DNA of 64,000 bases. Source: Wurfbainia villosa. Taxonomy: Eukaryota; Streptophyta; Magnoliopsida; Zingiberales; Zingiberaceae. The notes beneath the pieces are model-generated. The model was not told where the DNA came from. It did no database searches and saw only the letters and a program-made list of their open reading frames with translations. Location: assembly GCA_025175895.1 (NCBI GenBank), contig CM045989.1, forward strand, positions 20,081,928 to 20,145,927. Direction: 5' to 3'. The translations under genes were made by a program, and so were the position numbers. Below, one piece after another: positions 1 to 9,177 of this stretch; position 1 is the stretch's first letter; each line of letters begins with the position of its first letter.

Positions 1-747
1 TGTGAACTTTCCTAGGTAGTCCTTAGTGTTTAAAATATGTACCTTACATCTAAATATCCTAAAGTATTTAATGTTCAGTACTTTGTCATGGTAGGTTTCG
101 TATGAGGTCTTAAGGTGCCTCTTAACCATTAGGATTCTATTTTTGACATAACAAGTCGTACTAACGGCTTCTGCCCAAAACCTATCAAGTAGGTTGTATT
201 CGTTCAACATGGTCCTAGCGGCTTCTTGTAGGTTTCTATTTTTTCGCTCGACTAGGTCATTTTGTTGTGGGGTTCTAGGACATGAGAATTCATGGTGGTA
301 TCCGTTTAGGTTACAAAAATCTGTAAACCTGTGGTTTTCGAATTCATCACTATGATCGGTTCTAAGTCTTTTAATTTTAAGGTTCTTTTGGTTTTTGATT
401 AACTTACACAAGTTGATGAGTTGGTCTAAGGTGTCACTTTTATGTTTAAGGAACCTAACCCAGGTAAACCTAAAATAGTCGTCAATTATGACTAAGCAAA
501 ATTGACTCCCATTAAGTGACTTGGCTCCATGTGAATCGAATAGATCCAAATGTAGGAGTTCAAGAACACTTTTGGTTTGTTCTTGATTAGTTAGTTGATG
601 TTGTGCCCTAGGTTGTTTACCTTGTTGACAAGCATTAAATATTTTATTGTATAAGTTGTTAAGGTTAGGCAAACCTTTGACTAAGCCACTCTGACTAATC
701 TTGTGAACGAGTCTTGGGTGTGAGTGACCAAGTCGTCGGTGCCACAA
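1..747 (-). CDS. R1 GAG-pre-integrase and integrase core (partial, open at left edge)
   Basis: There are 249 stop-free codons without an ATG because the gene started further upstream in pol. It opens with the LWHRRLGH pre-integrase motif, then the paired cysteines of a C-x-x-GKQ type motif, here degenerate (NACQQGKQPRAQH). The integrase catalytic triad is visible: Asp in LLHLDLFDS, Asp in LRTDHSDEFE, and Glu in QQNDLVERKNR. The usual RTDxGGEF reads RTDHSDEF, so the region beside the second catalytic Asp has changed. The enzyme would insert copia cDNA into the host genome. A TGA directly upstream (748-750) and the S1 insertion mean it cannot be translated with gag and protease. Confidence 0.85.
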   Translation of the reverse strand, partial: MWHRRLGHSHPRLVHKISQSGLVKGLPNLNNLYNKIFNACQQGKQPRAQHQLTNQEQTKSVLELLHLDLFDSHGAKSLNGSQFCLVIIDDYFRFTWVRFLKHKSDTLDQLINLCKLIKNQKNLKIKRLRTDHSDEFENHRFTDFCNLNGYHHEFSCPRTPQQNDLVERKNRNLQEAARTMLNEYNLLDRFWAEAVSTTCYVKNRILMVKRHLKTSYETYHDKVLNIKYFRIFRCKVHILNTKDYLGKFT

Positions 748-756
748 TCAAGATTT

Positions 757-1984
757 TATTAGGGCAATCTCTTGCCATGATAAGGTTTTGATGTGTGTGG
801 AAAAGGGTTTAAGTTAGGATGATATTGTTATTTGATATGTGCGTTGGAGTCTTGCAGGACTTAGTAATTCTCACATGGAGCCTTGGCGAGTTCACCCTCA
901 CAACCTCGGTCCTTGAGTCGGTGAAGATGACTTTGCGGAAGCCGTGCGCTTGGAGCATCCAAGGGACCGCCGGACGAGATGACTTGAAGTGAAGCCAAGG
1001 AAGCAGACTTCGGAGGCAAGAGACGCGAAGGAGCATTGCAGAGTCGTGCGCCTGATGCTGCCGAGGGACGTGGCCGCGAACGAAGAGAGCTTCGGCAAGG
1101 GACTTCGAGTGAGATGAGAGAATGAGTGAAATGTAAGTAGCTCATTAGGTGAACTTGGCCGGATGGCTGAGTGTCGGAGACTTGACCGCAAGGGTTAAGG
1201 TTTACCCGACCGCCGGAAGCTCAAACTTATGTTAAGTTTGAGTTTCACACGGCACCAGTCGACTGCCATGTAATGGCAGTCGACTGATCTGAGTCGAGTG
1301 TGTTCAACTAGTATCCGACTGATGGATTTAGGCCCAGCAGTCGACTGCCAGAGGATGTCGCGGGCACAGAATTGCTCGTAGCCGACTGGGCAGTCGACTA
1401 CGGAGGCAGCAGTCGACTGGTGAGGTCCATCAGTCGACTGCCAAGTGTTCCGTTGGACTACAACGGTCGGGATCCAACGTGTTCGGAGGTCATTGGAGTG
1501 GCAGCAGTCGACTACCAAGGGCAGCAGTCGACTGGTGGCGGCCAACGGGAAGAAATCAGCCCTCTCTATAAAAAGAGAGGGTGTGGAGCTTTGGGAGGTT
1601 AATGCTCAAGTTCTAAATGACCATCCAAGTGCTCCACAAGATTCAAACTCCTTCTCTTAGCTTTCTTTCACATCTATTGTAAAAGAAGGAGTGTGCTTGA
1701 TTTGTAAAGGTTACCTCCACCTATCTTGGTGCAAAGGAGAGACCAATAGTGATTGGCTTTGAAGGAGTGATTCACCTCGGACGAATCGGGATCGTGGATT
1801 AGCGGTGTAGCCGTGAACCACGTTACATCTTCTTTGTTAGCATTTGTATTTTCGTTTATTGCTTTGTCTTTATTGTTTATGCTTCCGCTTGCTTGATTGT
1901 GTAGGCGAGCAAGCGAAAGAGAGAATTCCGACATCGATCGTAAGAGGGCTATTCACCCCCTCTGGTGCCAATCGATCTCCAACA
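757..1984 (+). repeat. S1 5' LTR
   Basis: 1228 bp, closely similar to 5079-6335. A visible difference is a segment of about 20 bp present only in the 3' copy (near 5663-5695), bounded by copies of the CAGTCGACTG palindrome. The promoter is at 1560-1581. The LTR end (...ATCTCCAACA) is joined directly to the PBS. Confidence 0.92.
1560..1581 (+). promoter_or_regulatory. TATA box in the loop of a perfect hairpin (S1 5' LTR)
   Basis: An 8-bp arm CCCTCTCT (1560-1567) and its exact reverse complement AGAGAGGG (1574-1581) enclose ATAAAA. With the preceding T this forms TATAAAA, so the likely core promoter sits in a hairpin loop. It lies just downstream of the palindrome-rich block and upstream of the presumed transcription start. 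The same arrangement is at 5905-5926. Confidence 0.6.
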
Positions 1985-2000
1985 AGTGGTATCAGAGCCA
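1985..2000 (+). other. S1 primer binding site (initiator Met tRNA)
   Basis: AGTGGTATCAGAGCCA directly follows the 5' LTR. TGGTATCAGAGC is the standard plant copia PBS, complementary to the 3' end of initiator methionine tRNA. Confidence 0.9.
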
Positions 2001-2045
2001 AGTCGCTTGTCGAGGACTAACCGCCGCAACAAGCTCTACATCAAA

Positions 2046-3779
2046 ATGGCCGGCTCAAACATCCATCCACCAAAGTTTGAAGGAGAATTCGCTTGGTGGA
2101 AGAAGCAAATGGAGGTATTTTTCGAAACGGATTTTGATATTATGATTACAATGGAATCCGGTTTCGTTTTTCCTAGGGATGAAGAGGGGAAGCCAATAGA
2201 AAAGTCAAGATGGACCAAGAGGCAAAGAGAGGAGCACCTTGCAAACTCAAAAGCCAAGCACCATCTATACAATGTGCTTCCTCAACAAGAAATTAATAGA
2301 ATTGGAGAATGCCTAAGTGCCAAGGAGATGTGGGAGAAGCTAGTAGAGCTTCATGAAGGCACTTCGGAGGCAAAGCTTGCAAGAAGAGACCTCCTTCGCT
2401 CCCAACTCAACAACATTAAACTAGAAAAGGGAGAAAAGGTAATGTCCTTACATTCTCGTTTCAAGGAAATTATAACCGGTTTGTCAAGTGTAGGTGAGAA
2501 GCTATCCAACCGGGATATGGTAATGAAGGCCATAGATGCCTTTCCCCGGTCCTCAAAGTGGAGCTCCATGGTGGACTCCTTCTATATCTCGAAGAATTTA
2601 GAAGTGAGCACCTTGGAGGAGTTCTTCTCAACAATGGAACTCCACGAAACGAGGCTTGAAGGTATACAAGAAGAGCCTAGAATCCAACCTTCAAGAGGAG
2701 TAGCTTTGATGGCAAACAAGGGGAAGAAGAAGATGGAGATCCCCTCCTCCTCCGATGATGAAGCCTCTTCCTCCTCCTCCATGGATAGCACAGAAGAAGC
2801 ATATATGGTAAGGAGGGTAAGACGTGCATTAAAAGGTTTTAGATTTAACAAATCAAATGATAGGAATAGGAGACCAAGAGGAAAGATCATATGCTACAAT
2901 TGCCAAGGAGAGGGCCACATAAGGGACAATTGTCCCCTCCTAAACAAGAGCAAGGAAGAGAAGAAAAAGAAGGAAGAAAAGAAGAAGAAGAAGGGGAGCA
3001 AGAAGAAAGAGGAGAAGAAGACAAAGGAAAAGGGGAAGGCCAAGGCATTCAAAGCAAAGACTTGGGATGACCCTTCCTCCTCATCTTCATCATCATCCGA
3101 GGAAGAAAATGCATTTGTCACCAACCTAGCATTGATGACATTTGACGACTTGGATTTCTCTTCCTTCGAAAATGAAGGATCAAGCTCAAGAGGAGAGAGC
3201 TCAAGTGAAGGGGGAGCCTCTACATCCTCCTCATCCGAAGAAGAAGAAGAGGACATGAAAACTATGGTAACGAATCTAACTCCTAAGAAAATAGTTTCCA
3301 TGGTTTCTTGCTTAACTAGGGATTTATTTAGAGCTAAAAAGAAGAACAAAAGCATGCTAGATCAAATTAAGGACTTAGAAAATAAGTTAGAAAAAGCATG
3401 CTTAAATGAAAATGAAAATATTTCTTCTTGCCATCATGATGGATGCTCACATGAATATATGTCATTTAATGTTAGTGATGCATGCATGGATAAAAATAGG
3501 GCCCTAAGGGAAAAGGTAGATTACTTGACAAAAGCCCTAGAAAAATTCACTATAGGCTCCAACACCTTGAACATGATCATAGGGAGCCAAAGAGCTAGCT
3601 TCAACAAAAAGGGCCTAGGTTATAAAGAAAAGAAAAATGAAAAGGCCTACAAATGCCTAATTGCTAGGGGTCAAGATAAGAAAAAGACAATTGCTAGGAA
3701 ATGGATTCCTAAGGAGTATCTAGTGAACCCTATAGGCAAGAATTTATATTGGGTTCCAAAATCCATCCTTAAGGGTTAG
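2046..3779 (+). CDS. gag: S1 Gag polyprotein, 577 aa, intact
   Basis: Capsid/nucleocapsid protein that would package retrotransposon RNA in cytoplasmic particles. The start is the ATG of MAGSNIHPPKF, about 45 bp after the PBS; an earlier in-frame ATG at 1965 lies in the LTR and was not used. In order: N-terminal DUF4219/UBN2-like capsid (about residues 1-220, with KEMWEKLVELHEGTSEAK); Ser/acidic stretch; one CCHC zinc knuckle (C283, C286, H291, C296 in CYNCQGEGHIRDNC); Lys-rich and Ser/Glu-rich tracts; a coiled coil near 428-458; and the C-terminal end YLVNPIGKNLYWVPK. It is uninterrupted. Sirevirus gags are similar in layout, but there pol follows in frame or after a shift; here a stop follows WVPKSILKG and no pol exists downstream. 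Confidence 0.92.
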   Translation: MAGSNIHPPKFEGEFAWWKKQMEVFFETDFDIMITMESGFVFPRDEEGKPIEKSRWTKRQREEHLANSKAKHHLYNVLPQQEINRIGECLSAKEMWEKLVELHEGTSEAKLARRDLLRSQLNNIKLEKGEKVMSLHSRFKEIITGLSSVGEKLSNRDMVMKAIDAFPRSSKWSSMVDSFYISKNLEVSTLEEFFSTMELHETRLEGIQEEPRIQPSRGVALMANKGKKKMEIPSSSDDEASSSSSMDSTEEAYMVRRVRRALKGFRFNKSNDRNRRPRGKIICYNCQGEGHIRDNCPLLNKSKEEKKKKEEKKKKKGSKKKEEKKTKEKGKAKAFKAKTWDDPSSSSSSSSEEENAFVTNLALMTFDDLDFSSFENEGSSSRGESSSEGGASTSSSSEEEEEDMKTMVTNLTPKKIVSMVSCLTRDLFRAKKKNKSMLDQIKDLENKLEKACLNENENISSCHHDGCSHEYMSFNVSDACMDKNRALREKVDYLTKALEKFTIGSNTLNMIIGSQRASFNKKGLGYKEKKNEKAYKCLIARGQDKKKTIARKWIPKEYLVNPIGKNLYWVPKSILKG

Positions 3780-5078
3780 AAAACCCCTAGGGTAGTCAAC
3801 CATATGCAATTGACCTATATCATATTTTGGTTGACTTAGGATGGCGGGACAACATTTTTAAATAGTGTTAGGTGATGATAACGTGCCTATAAATAGTTAA
3901 TAATGCTTAAATCATGATAATTAATGTAATTTCTATGTATGTTTGCAATCATGATTTATGATTTTGAAATTTGGCACGTCATCATGAGAAATAGGGTTAA
4001 ATCATGCTTCAGGTGATAATTTGTTTATTATCATGACATAATACCTAATGCATGATAACAATTCAATGAATACATGTGTTTCATGATCACAATGTAGAAT
4101 TAATTGATATATGTCTTTATGATCATGAGGATTGTTACGTTGATACTTAACCTTGATAGAATTGTATGAATATAATGGTTAAGTATATACAAATACCCCC
4201 TAGGATTCATCTCACACTCACCATAGGCTACTTTGATTGAAAACTTAGCATGGGTGAGATGTTAGGATGATACAAATGTCCACTAATGCCTATGGCATTT
4301 AGATGGTCATTTAAGGTATCAAAATAGCAATAATAGACCAATCATGGGGAAGGCTTATGTTTAATTCATAGACATATTGCCCAAAGATCATGGTTGGATA
4401 TTTCATATGTTTTCAAAACAATTTCTTACCCTAAAATCTATGTATTCATGTTTTGAAACAATTGGATGCAAAACTAGGTAGTTAACTTGATACTAGAATG
4501 ATCAAAAACCTAGTGGTTTTTAAAGCTTTTGGATTTTTTGGCAAAAATAAGAAAATATAATGATTTTTCATGAAAACCTATTTTTCATTAATATATATAC
4601 TTAAAAGAAATATGTTCCTCAAATTTCATGATTTTTCGAATTTTCTGGAATTTTTAATGCATTTCTTAAATTTGCTCAAAAAATCAGAATTTCGGAATCC
4701 ATTGTGCGATCATATATCTTGATAGAATGATCGCGCTCACTAAAACAACCCAATATTTTCTGATTTTAGATTTTAATCATGTTTTTGGTGTTCTCTTTCT
4801 ATTAGACCTAATGCCATGAGTTTATAAATTAGGTTTAATCTTTTTGATGGTGTCAAAGGGGGAGAAATGTATGTTTAAGTAACGGGGAATATATTTTGGG
4901 GGAGAAATGATTATTCTTATGATAGGGGGAGAAAATTTTTATGGGGAGTTTCATGGATTAAGGGGGAGTTGCATGTTGCTATATCATGTTTATGTTTACA
5001 TGCCTTCTTACCTTAGAATTTTCATCAAATGTTTTTACCTAACTTAAACAGATTGCCACACATCAAAAAGGGGGAGAT
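3780..5078 (+). other. S1 3' non-coding region with several polypurine tracts
   Basis: An AT-rich stretch without a credible ORF. The last 250 bp hold several GGGGGAGA-type tracts (near 4855, 4897, 4924 and 4961) before the functional PPT AAAAGGGGGAGA (5066-5077) next to the LTR. Repeated PPTs are a known trait of Sireviruses. This space would hold pol in an autonomous relative. Confidence 0.75.
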
Positions 5079-6335
5079 TGTTAGGGCAATCTCTTGCCAT
5101 GATAAGATTTTGATGTGTGTGGCAAAGGGTTTAAGTTAGGATGATATTGTTATTTGATATGTGCGTTGGAGTCTTGCAGGACTTAGTAATTCGCACATGG
5201 AGCCTTGGCGGGTTCACCCTCACAACCTCGGTCCTTGAGTCGGTGAAGGATGACTTTGCGGAAGCCGTGCGCTTGGAGCATCCAAGGGACCGCCGAACGA
5301 GATGACTTGAAGTGAAGCCAAGGAAGCAGACTTCGGAGGCAAGAGACGCGAAAGAGCATTGCAGAGTCGTGCGCCTGATGTTGCCGAGGGACATGGCCGC
5401 GAACGAAGAGAGCTTCGACAAGGGACTTCGAGTGAGATGAGAGAATGAGTGAAATGTAAGTAGCTCATTAGGTGAACTTGGCCGGATGGCTGAGTGTCGG
5501 AGACTTGACCGCAAAGGGTTAAGGTTTACCCGACCGCCGGAAGCTCAAACTTATGTTAAGTTTGAGTTTCACACGGCACCAGTCGACTGCCATGTAATGG
5601 CAGTCGACTGATCTGAGTCGAGTGTGTTCGACTGGTATCCGACTGATGGGTTTAGGCCCAGCAGTCGACTACCATGGAATGGCAGTCGACTGCTAGAGGA
5701 TGTCGCGGGCACAGAACCGCTCGTAGCCGACTGGGCAGTCGACTACGGAGGCAGCAGTCGACTGGTGAGGTCCATCAGTCGACTGCCAAGTGTTCCGTTG
5801 GACTACAATAGTCGGGATCCGACATGTTCGGAGGCCGTTGGAGTGGTGGCAGTCGACTGCCAAGGGAATTAGTCGACTGGTGGCGGCCAACGGGAAGAAA
5901 TCAGCCCTCTCTATAAAAAGAGAGGGTGTGGAGCTTTGGGAGGTTAATGCTCAAGTTCTAAACGACCATCCAAGTGCTCCACAAGATTCAAACTCCTTCT
6001 CTTAGCTTTCTTTGACATCTATTGTAAAAGAAGGAGTGTGCTTGATTTGTAAAGGTTACCTCCACCTAGCTTGGTGCAAAGGAGAGACCAATAGTGATTG
6101 GCTTTGAAGGAGTGATTCACCTCGGACGAATCGGGATCGTGGATTAGCGGTGTAGCTGTGAACCACATTACATCTTCTTTGTTAGCGTTTGTATTTTTGT
6201 TTATTGCTTTTCTTTATTGTTTATGCTTCCGCTTGCGCTAATGATTGTGTAGACGAGCAAACGAAAGAGAGAATTCCGACATCCATCGTAAGAGGGTTAT
6301 TCACCCCCCTCTAGCCGGCCAATCGATCTCCAACA
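5079..6335 (+). repeat. S1 3' LTR
   Basis: 1257 bp, starting TGTTAGGGCA and ending TCTCCAACA. It follows the PPT directly. It carries the palindromic CAGTCGACTG cluster (about 5580-5880) and the hairpin TATA. Confidence 0.92.
5905..5926 (+). promoter_or_regulatory. TATA box in a hairpin loop (S1 3' LTR)
   Basis: Identical in arms and loop to 1560-1581. In the 3' LTR it could drive read-out into the antisense strand of R1. Confidence 0.55.
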
Positions 6336-6718
6336 GATTCCTCTTGTTGTGTCATAAGACACTTGGTTGAGGAGTTAGGTAGATTAATAGTGTAGATGTT
6401 GCTATTCCTAATTCTTTTAAGTATTGTTTTAGAGGTTGCATTAGTTTTAATTAAGCATTCATTTTCTAAGAATATGACCTTATAGTTATTATCACACAAC
6501 TGACTTACACTAAGTAAATTATATTCAAAATCTTCGACTAATAAAATATTTTGAATTGTAAAATTTGAATTTAGCTCAATATCACCTGATCTGATGATTT
6601 TGAGCTTGTCATTGTTTCTGAAAGCTACCGATCCTTGTCGTTTGAATCTAAGCTTTGAAAACATCAGTTGGTCTCCGGTCATGTGTCGGGAGCATCCACT
6701 GTCCAACATCCATTGATC
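6336..6718 (-). pseudogene. R1 aspartic protease (cut off by S1)
   Basis: Minus-strand copia protease. The active-site context is DQWMLDSGCSRHMTGD, with catalytic Asp in DSG. It continues through NNDKLKIIRSGDIELN, VEDFEYNLLSVSQLCD and IYTINLP, and stops at the S1 joint. In copia the protease cuts the Gag-Pol precursor. The frame is open up to the insertion; the remainder of pol is at 1-747. Confidence 0.85.
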
Positions 6719-7382
6719 CTACACATATAGTAGTTGGATCGGAAATTGGAATTTAATGGTTGCTTAAAGAATATTAGTCCTAGATCATCTCACCCATTTC
6801 TACATGATCAAACACATTATTCTTATGTGTTCTTGTGAGATGACTTCAATTTTACTTAATTAACTTTAATGAATTAAGTTGACTAGTTCATTGGCTTTGT
6901 CTAAGAAAGTGATCATTGTCTAAGCTCGTCAAGTCACCTTTTCAAGAAATTGGCTTTGTCTAATAAACAATGATCACTTTCTACCCTAAGCTCGTCAAGT
7001 CACCTTTTCAAGAAATTGGCTTCCAGAGGCCTTCTTTGATCGGAACAATGATCACTTTCTTAGACAAAGCCAAGTTTGGGAAAATGATAACTTGATTCAC
7101 TTAAAATTATTTCCTGGTCTAACTAGTTAAGGATACGGTGAGGTAGCTTTAGCTAGTTCCACTTAGTCGAGTGCACCGAGCTAGACACGCCTTATCTAAC
7201 TTAGACACACGGGACATCTCTTCCCTAGCGTATTATCATCTCGCCACGTCCTAGTATTATGTTGTCAATAATTGACTAGTTATAGGTCCTATCTAACTAT
7301 TCTAAAAATAAAAAGAAAAATAACTAAGCATGCAAAGTCTAATTAATAGCATAAACAAATTTTGTACTAGCTCCCCCTAGAC
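6719..7382 (-). other. R1 gag-protease linker, non-coding decay with repeats
   Basis: No open frame. It holds a 29-bp perfect inverted repeat (6891-6919 and 7045-7073) and a direct repeat of about 33 bp containing AAGCTCGTCAAGTCACC (about 6921 and 6988). Upstream gag ends at 7383 with WVPK motifs. Confidence 0.6.
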
Positions 7383-8979
7383 CATTGAATCGGTTCGGTC
7401 TTTCCACAGAGTGGATTTGGTCCTTGGGAACCCAATACTTGTTAGATCCTAATTTAGAAATCAAAATGATCTTAGGGACCCATGCTTGGAAATGTTTTTT
7501 ATTTCAACTTACAATCGACATATACGACTTGTTAGTTATATTTGAGCTAAACCCAAGCCCGACCTTGTTGTACACGGACCTTTGCGATCCAAGTAAAAGG
7601 TCAAGTCCCTTAGATCCTAAAGTAAACCTTTCCAACGTATGCCTAAGGTCTTCGACTTGACTTTTCAAAAGTGAGTTCTCAACTTCGAGCTTTTCAACTC
7701 GAGTTGAGTCCTCCTCTTGAACTTGACTAGTCGAAGAGGTTAGGGAGATCTCGTGTTTAAGGAGTTTAACCTGCTCAACTAAGGTCTCGACCTTGGACTC
7801 GGACTTAGCTAACTTTCTAGTTAAGAATTTAATTGCATTATATAATGTGCTAAGTAAGGATCGACTTACCTTAAGTGACCCTTTTGAATCGGATGCAGAT
7901 CCGTGGCTTGTCTTGAATAGTGACTCGTCATCAGATCCAGACTCAAACTCTTCCTCAGGTTCAGACTCTTGTTCGGGCTCGATTGGCTTGGCCATGAAGA
8001 CGAGATCGTCGTCTTCCTCCTCTGATGATTCTCTTCCCAAGTAGCATTAAGCTCTTTCTTGAACTTGGGTGCTTTGTTCTTGAGTTTCGACACTTCGATT
8101 TTATGTGTTCGAACCTGTTACATTCAAAACATCAAAAATTAGAATTAGATTTAGATTTACCTTCTTTGGTTTGATTGATGGGTCATCTTCGGCTCTTGAT
8201 CATCTTCCGAACTAGATTAACTAGTTCGATTTCCATCTCGGGGTCTACCTCCGACTCGTACTCGTACTTGTCCTCTTCCTTGGGGGGGGGGGGTTTGTTT
8301 GCAGGCTTCTTCTTGGAACCTGCAAGTAAGGCAATACCTTTCTCCGGAGTCGAATTAGACTGTTCATGAAGTTCAAATTTAGAGAATAATTCATCTAGTC
8401 TAATCTTAGAAAGGTCCTTAGAAACCTTGTAGGCATCGACCATGGATTCCCACAAGGTAGTCCTAGGAAAAGCATTAAGTGCATACCTTATAAGGTCTCG
8501 ATTTTCGACCTTTTGTCCAATGGAGTGCAGGCTGTTGACAATGTCTTATATACGAGCATGTAGTTGTGTTTCCGTCAAGTGTTATTGCATCTTAAGGTTA
8601 TACAACTTATTAAAAAGTAAGTCGCGTTTACACACTTTCGCATCGTCGGTTCCTTCGTGTAGTTCTATGAGTTTGTTCCATAGATCTTTCGCACTGATGA
8701 AGGGGTCGACATGGTTTATCTCCTCTTTGGACAAGCCACATTGAAGAATTTGGGTCACCTTGGCATCGACTTCCACTTTCTTTTCATGGCGTTCGTTCAT
8801 TGATCGTAATCCAACGATTCACCCACTTCATTAGTAGGAAGTGTGAATCCGGAATGGATTACGATCCACATCTCGATTTGGGTCTTTATGAAGCACTCCA
8901 TCCACCCCTTACAGTAACGAAAGTCATCTCCATTGTAAAACAAAGGTTGGACAGTGCTAAACCCTTCAAGATGGCCCAT
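7383..8979 (-). pseudogene. gag: R1 gag, decayed
   Basis: The start is at MGHLEGFSTVQPLF (8979). UBN2-like pieces follow in shifting frames: NERHEKKVEVDAK...LWNKLIELHEGTDDA (8800-8582), then WESMVDAYKVSKDLSKIR (8455-8183). After these come an acidic and coiled-coil part (8040-7504, with LERFTLGSKGLDLLLGSQR) and two WVPK motifs (7490-7400, ending KYWVPKDQIHS). At least three frame breaks separate the parts and the zinc-knuckle region (about 8050-8180) is not recognisable. A run of G at 8282-8293 lies within it. The gag of R5 (60964-62452) is clearly related, piece for piece. Confidence 0.85.
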
Positions 8980-9162
8980 TTAAGAAAAGAGAGATAATAC
9001 CTTGCAACGAAAAAAACATGCAAATGTACCAAAATTTCATCTTGGATTAGTAGTGCAGGAGAACGAATTTAAACGAAATGAAAAAGTCAAAAAATGAAAA
9101 ATAAAAAGAAAAATCTATAAAATGTTGCTAGATTGGTGGTTTCACCAAATCGTAGTGCCCCC

Positions 9163-9177
9163 GGCTCTGATACCAAT
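9163..9177 (-). other. R1 primer binding site
   Basis: The reverse complement reads ATTGGTATCAGAGCC, the initiator Met tRNA PBS, and abuts the 5' LTR end at 9178. Confidence 0.88.

Larger units (their letters stand above)
757..6335 (+). mobile_element. S1: complete gag-only LTR retrotransposon
   Basis: Complete 5.6 kb element: 5' LTR 757-1984, PBS, gag 2046-3779, 1.3 kb non-coding tail with repeated polypurine tracts, 3' LTR 5079-6335. The LTRs end TG...CA, although the first TG of the 5' copy reads TA. Flanking 5-mers are GATTT (752-756) and GATTC (6336-6340), a target duplication with one change. No protease, integrase, RT or RNase H motif is found between the LTRs in any frame. The structure matches what is called TR-GAG in plants: LTR-bounded elements with gag only. 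It lies in opposite orientation inside R1 pol. Confidence 0.9.

Noticed and set aside
1195..1545. ORFs across the LTR palindrome block (also 5624-5872 and 9903-10308)
   Set aside because: They fall in U3 sequence, are not conserved in frame between LTR copies and have no recognisable domain.
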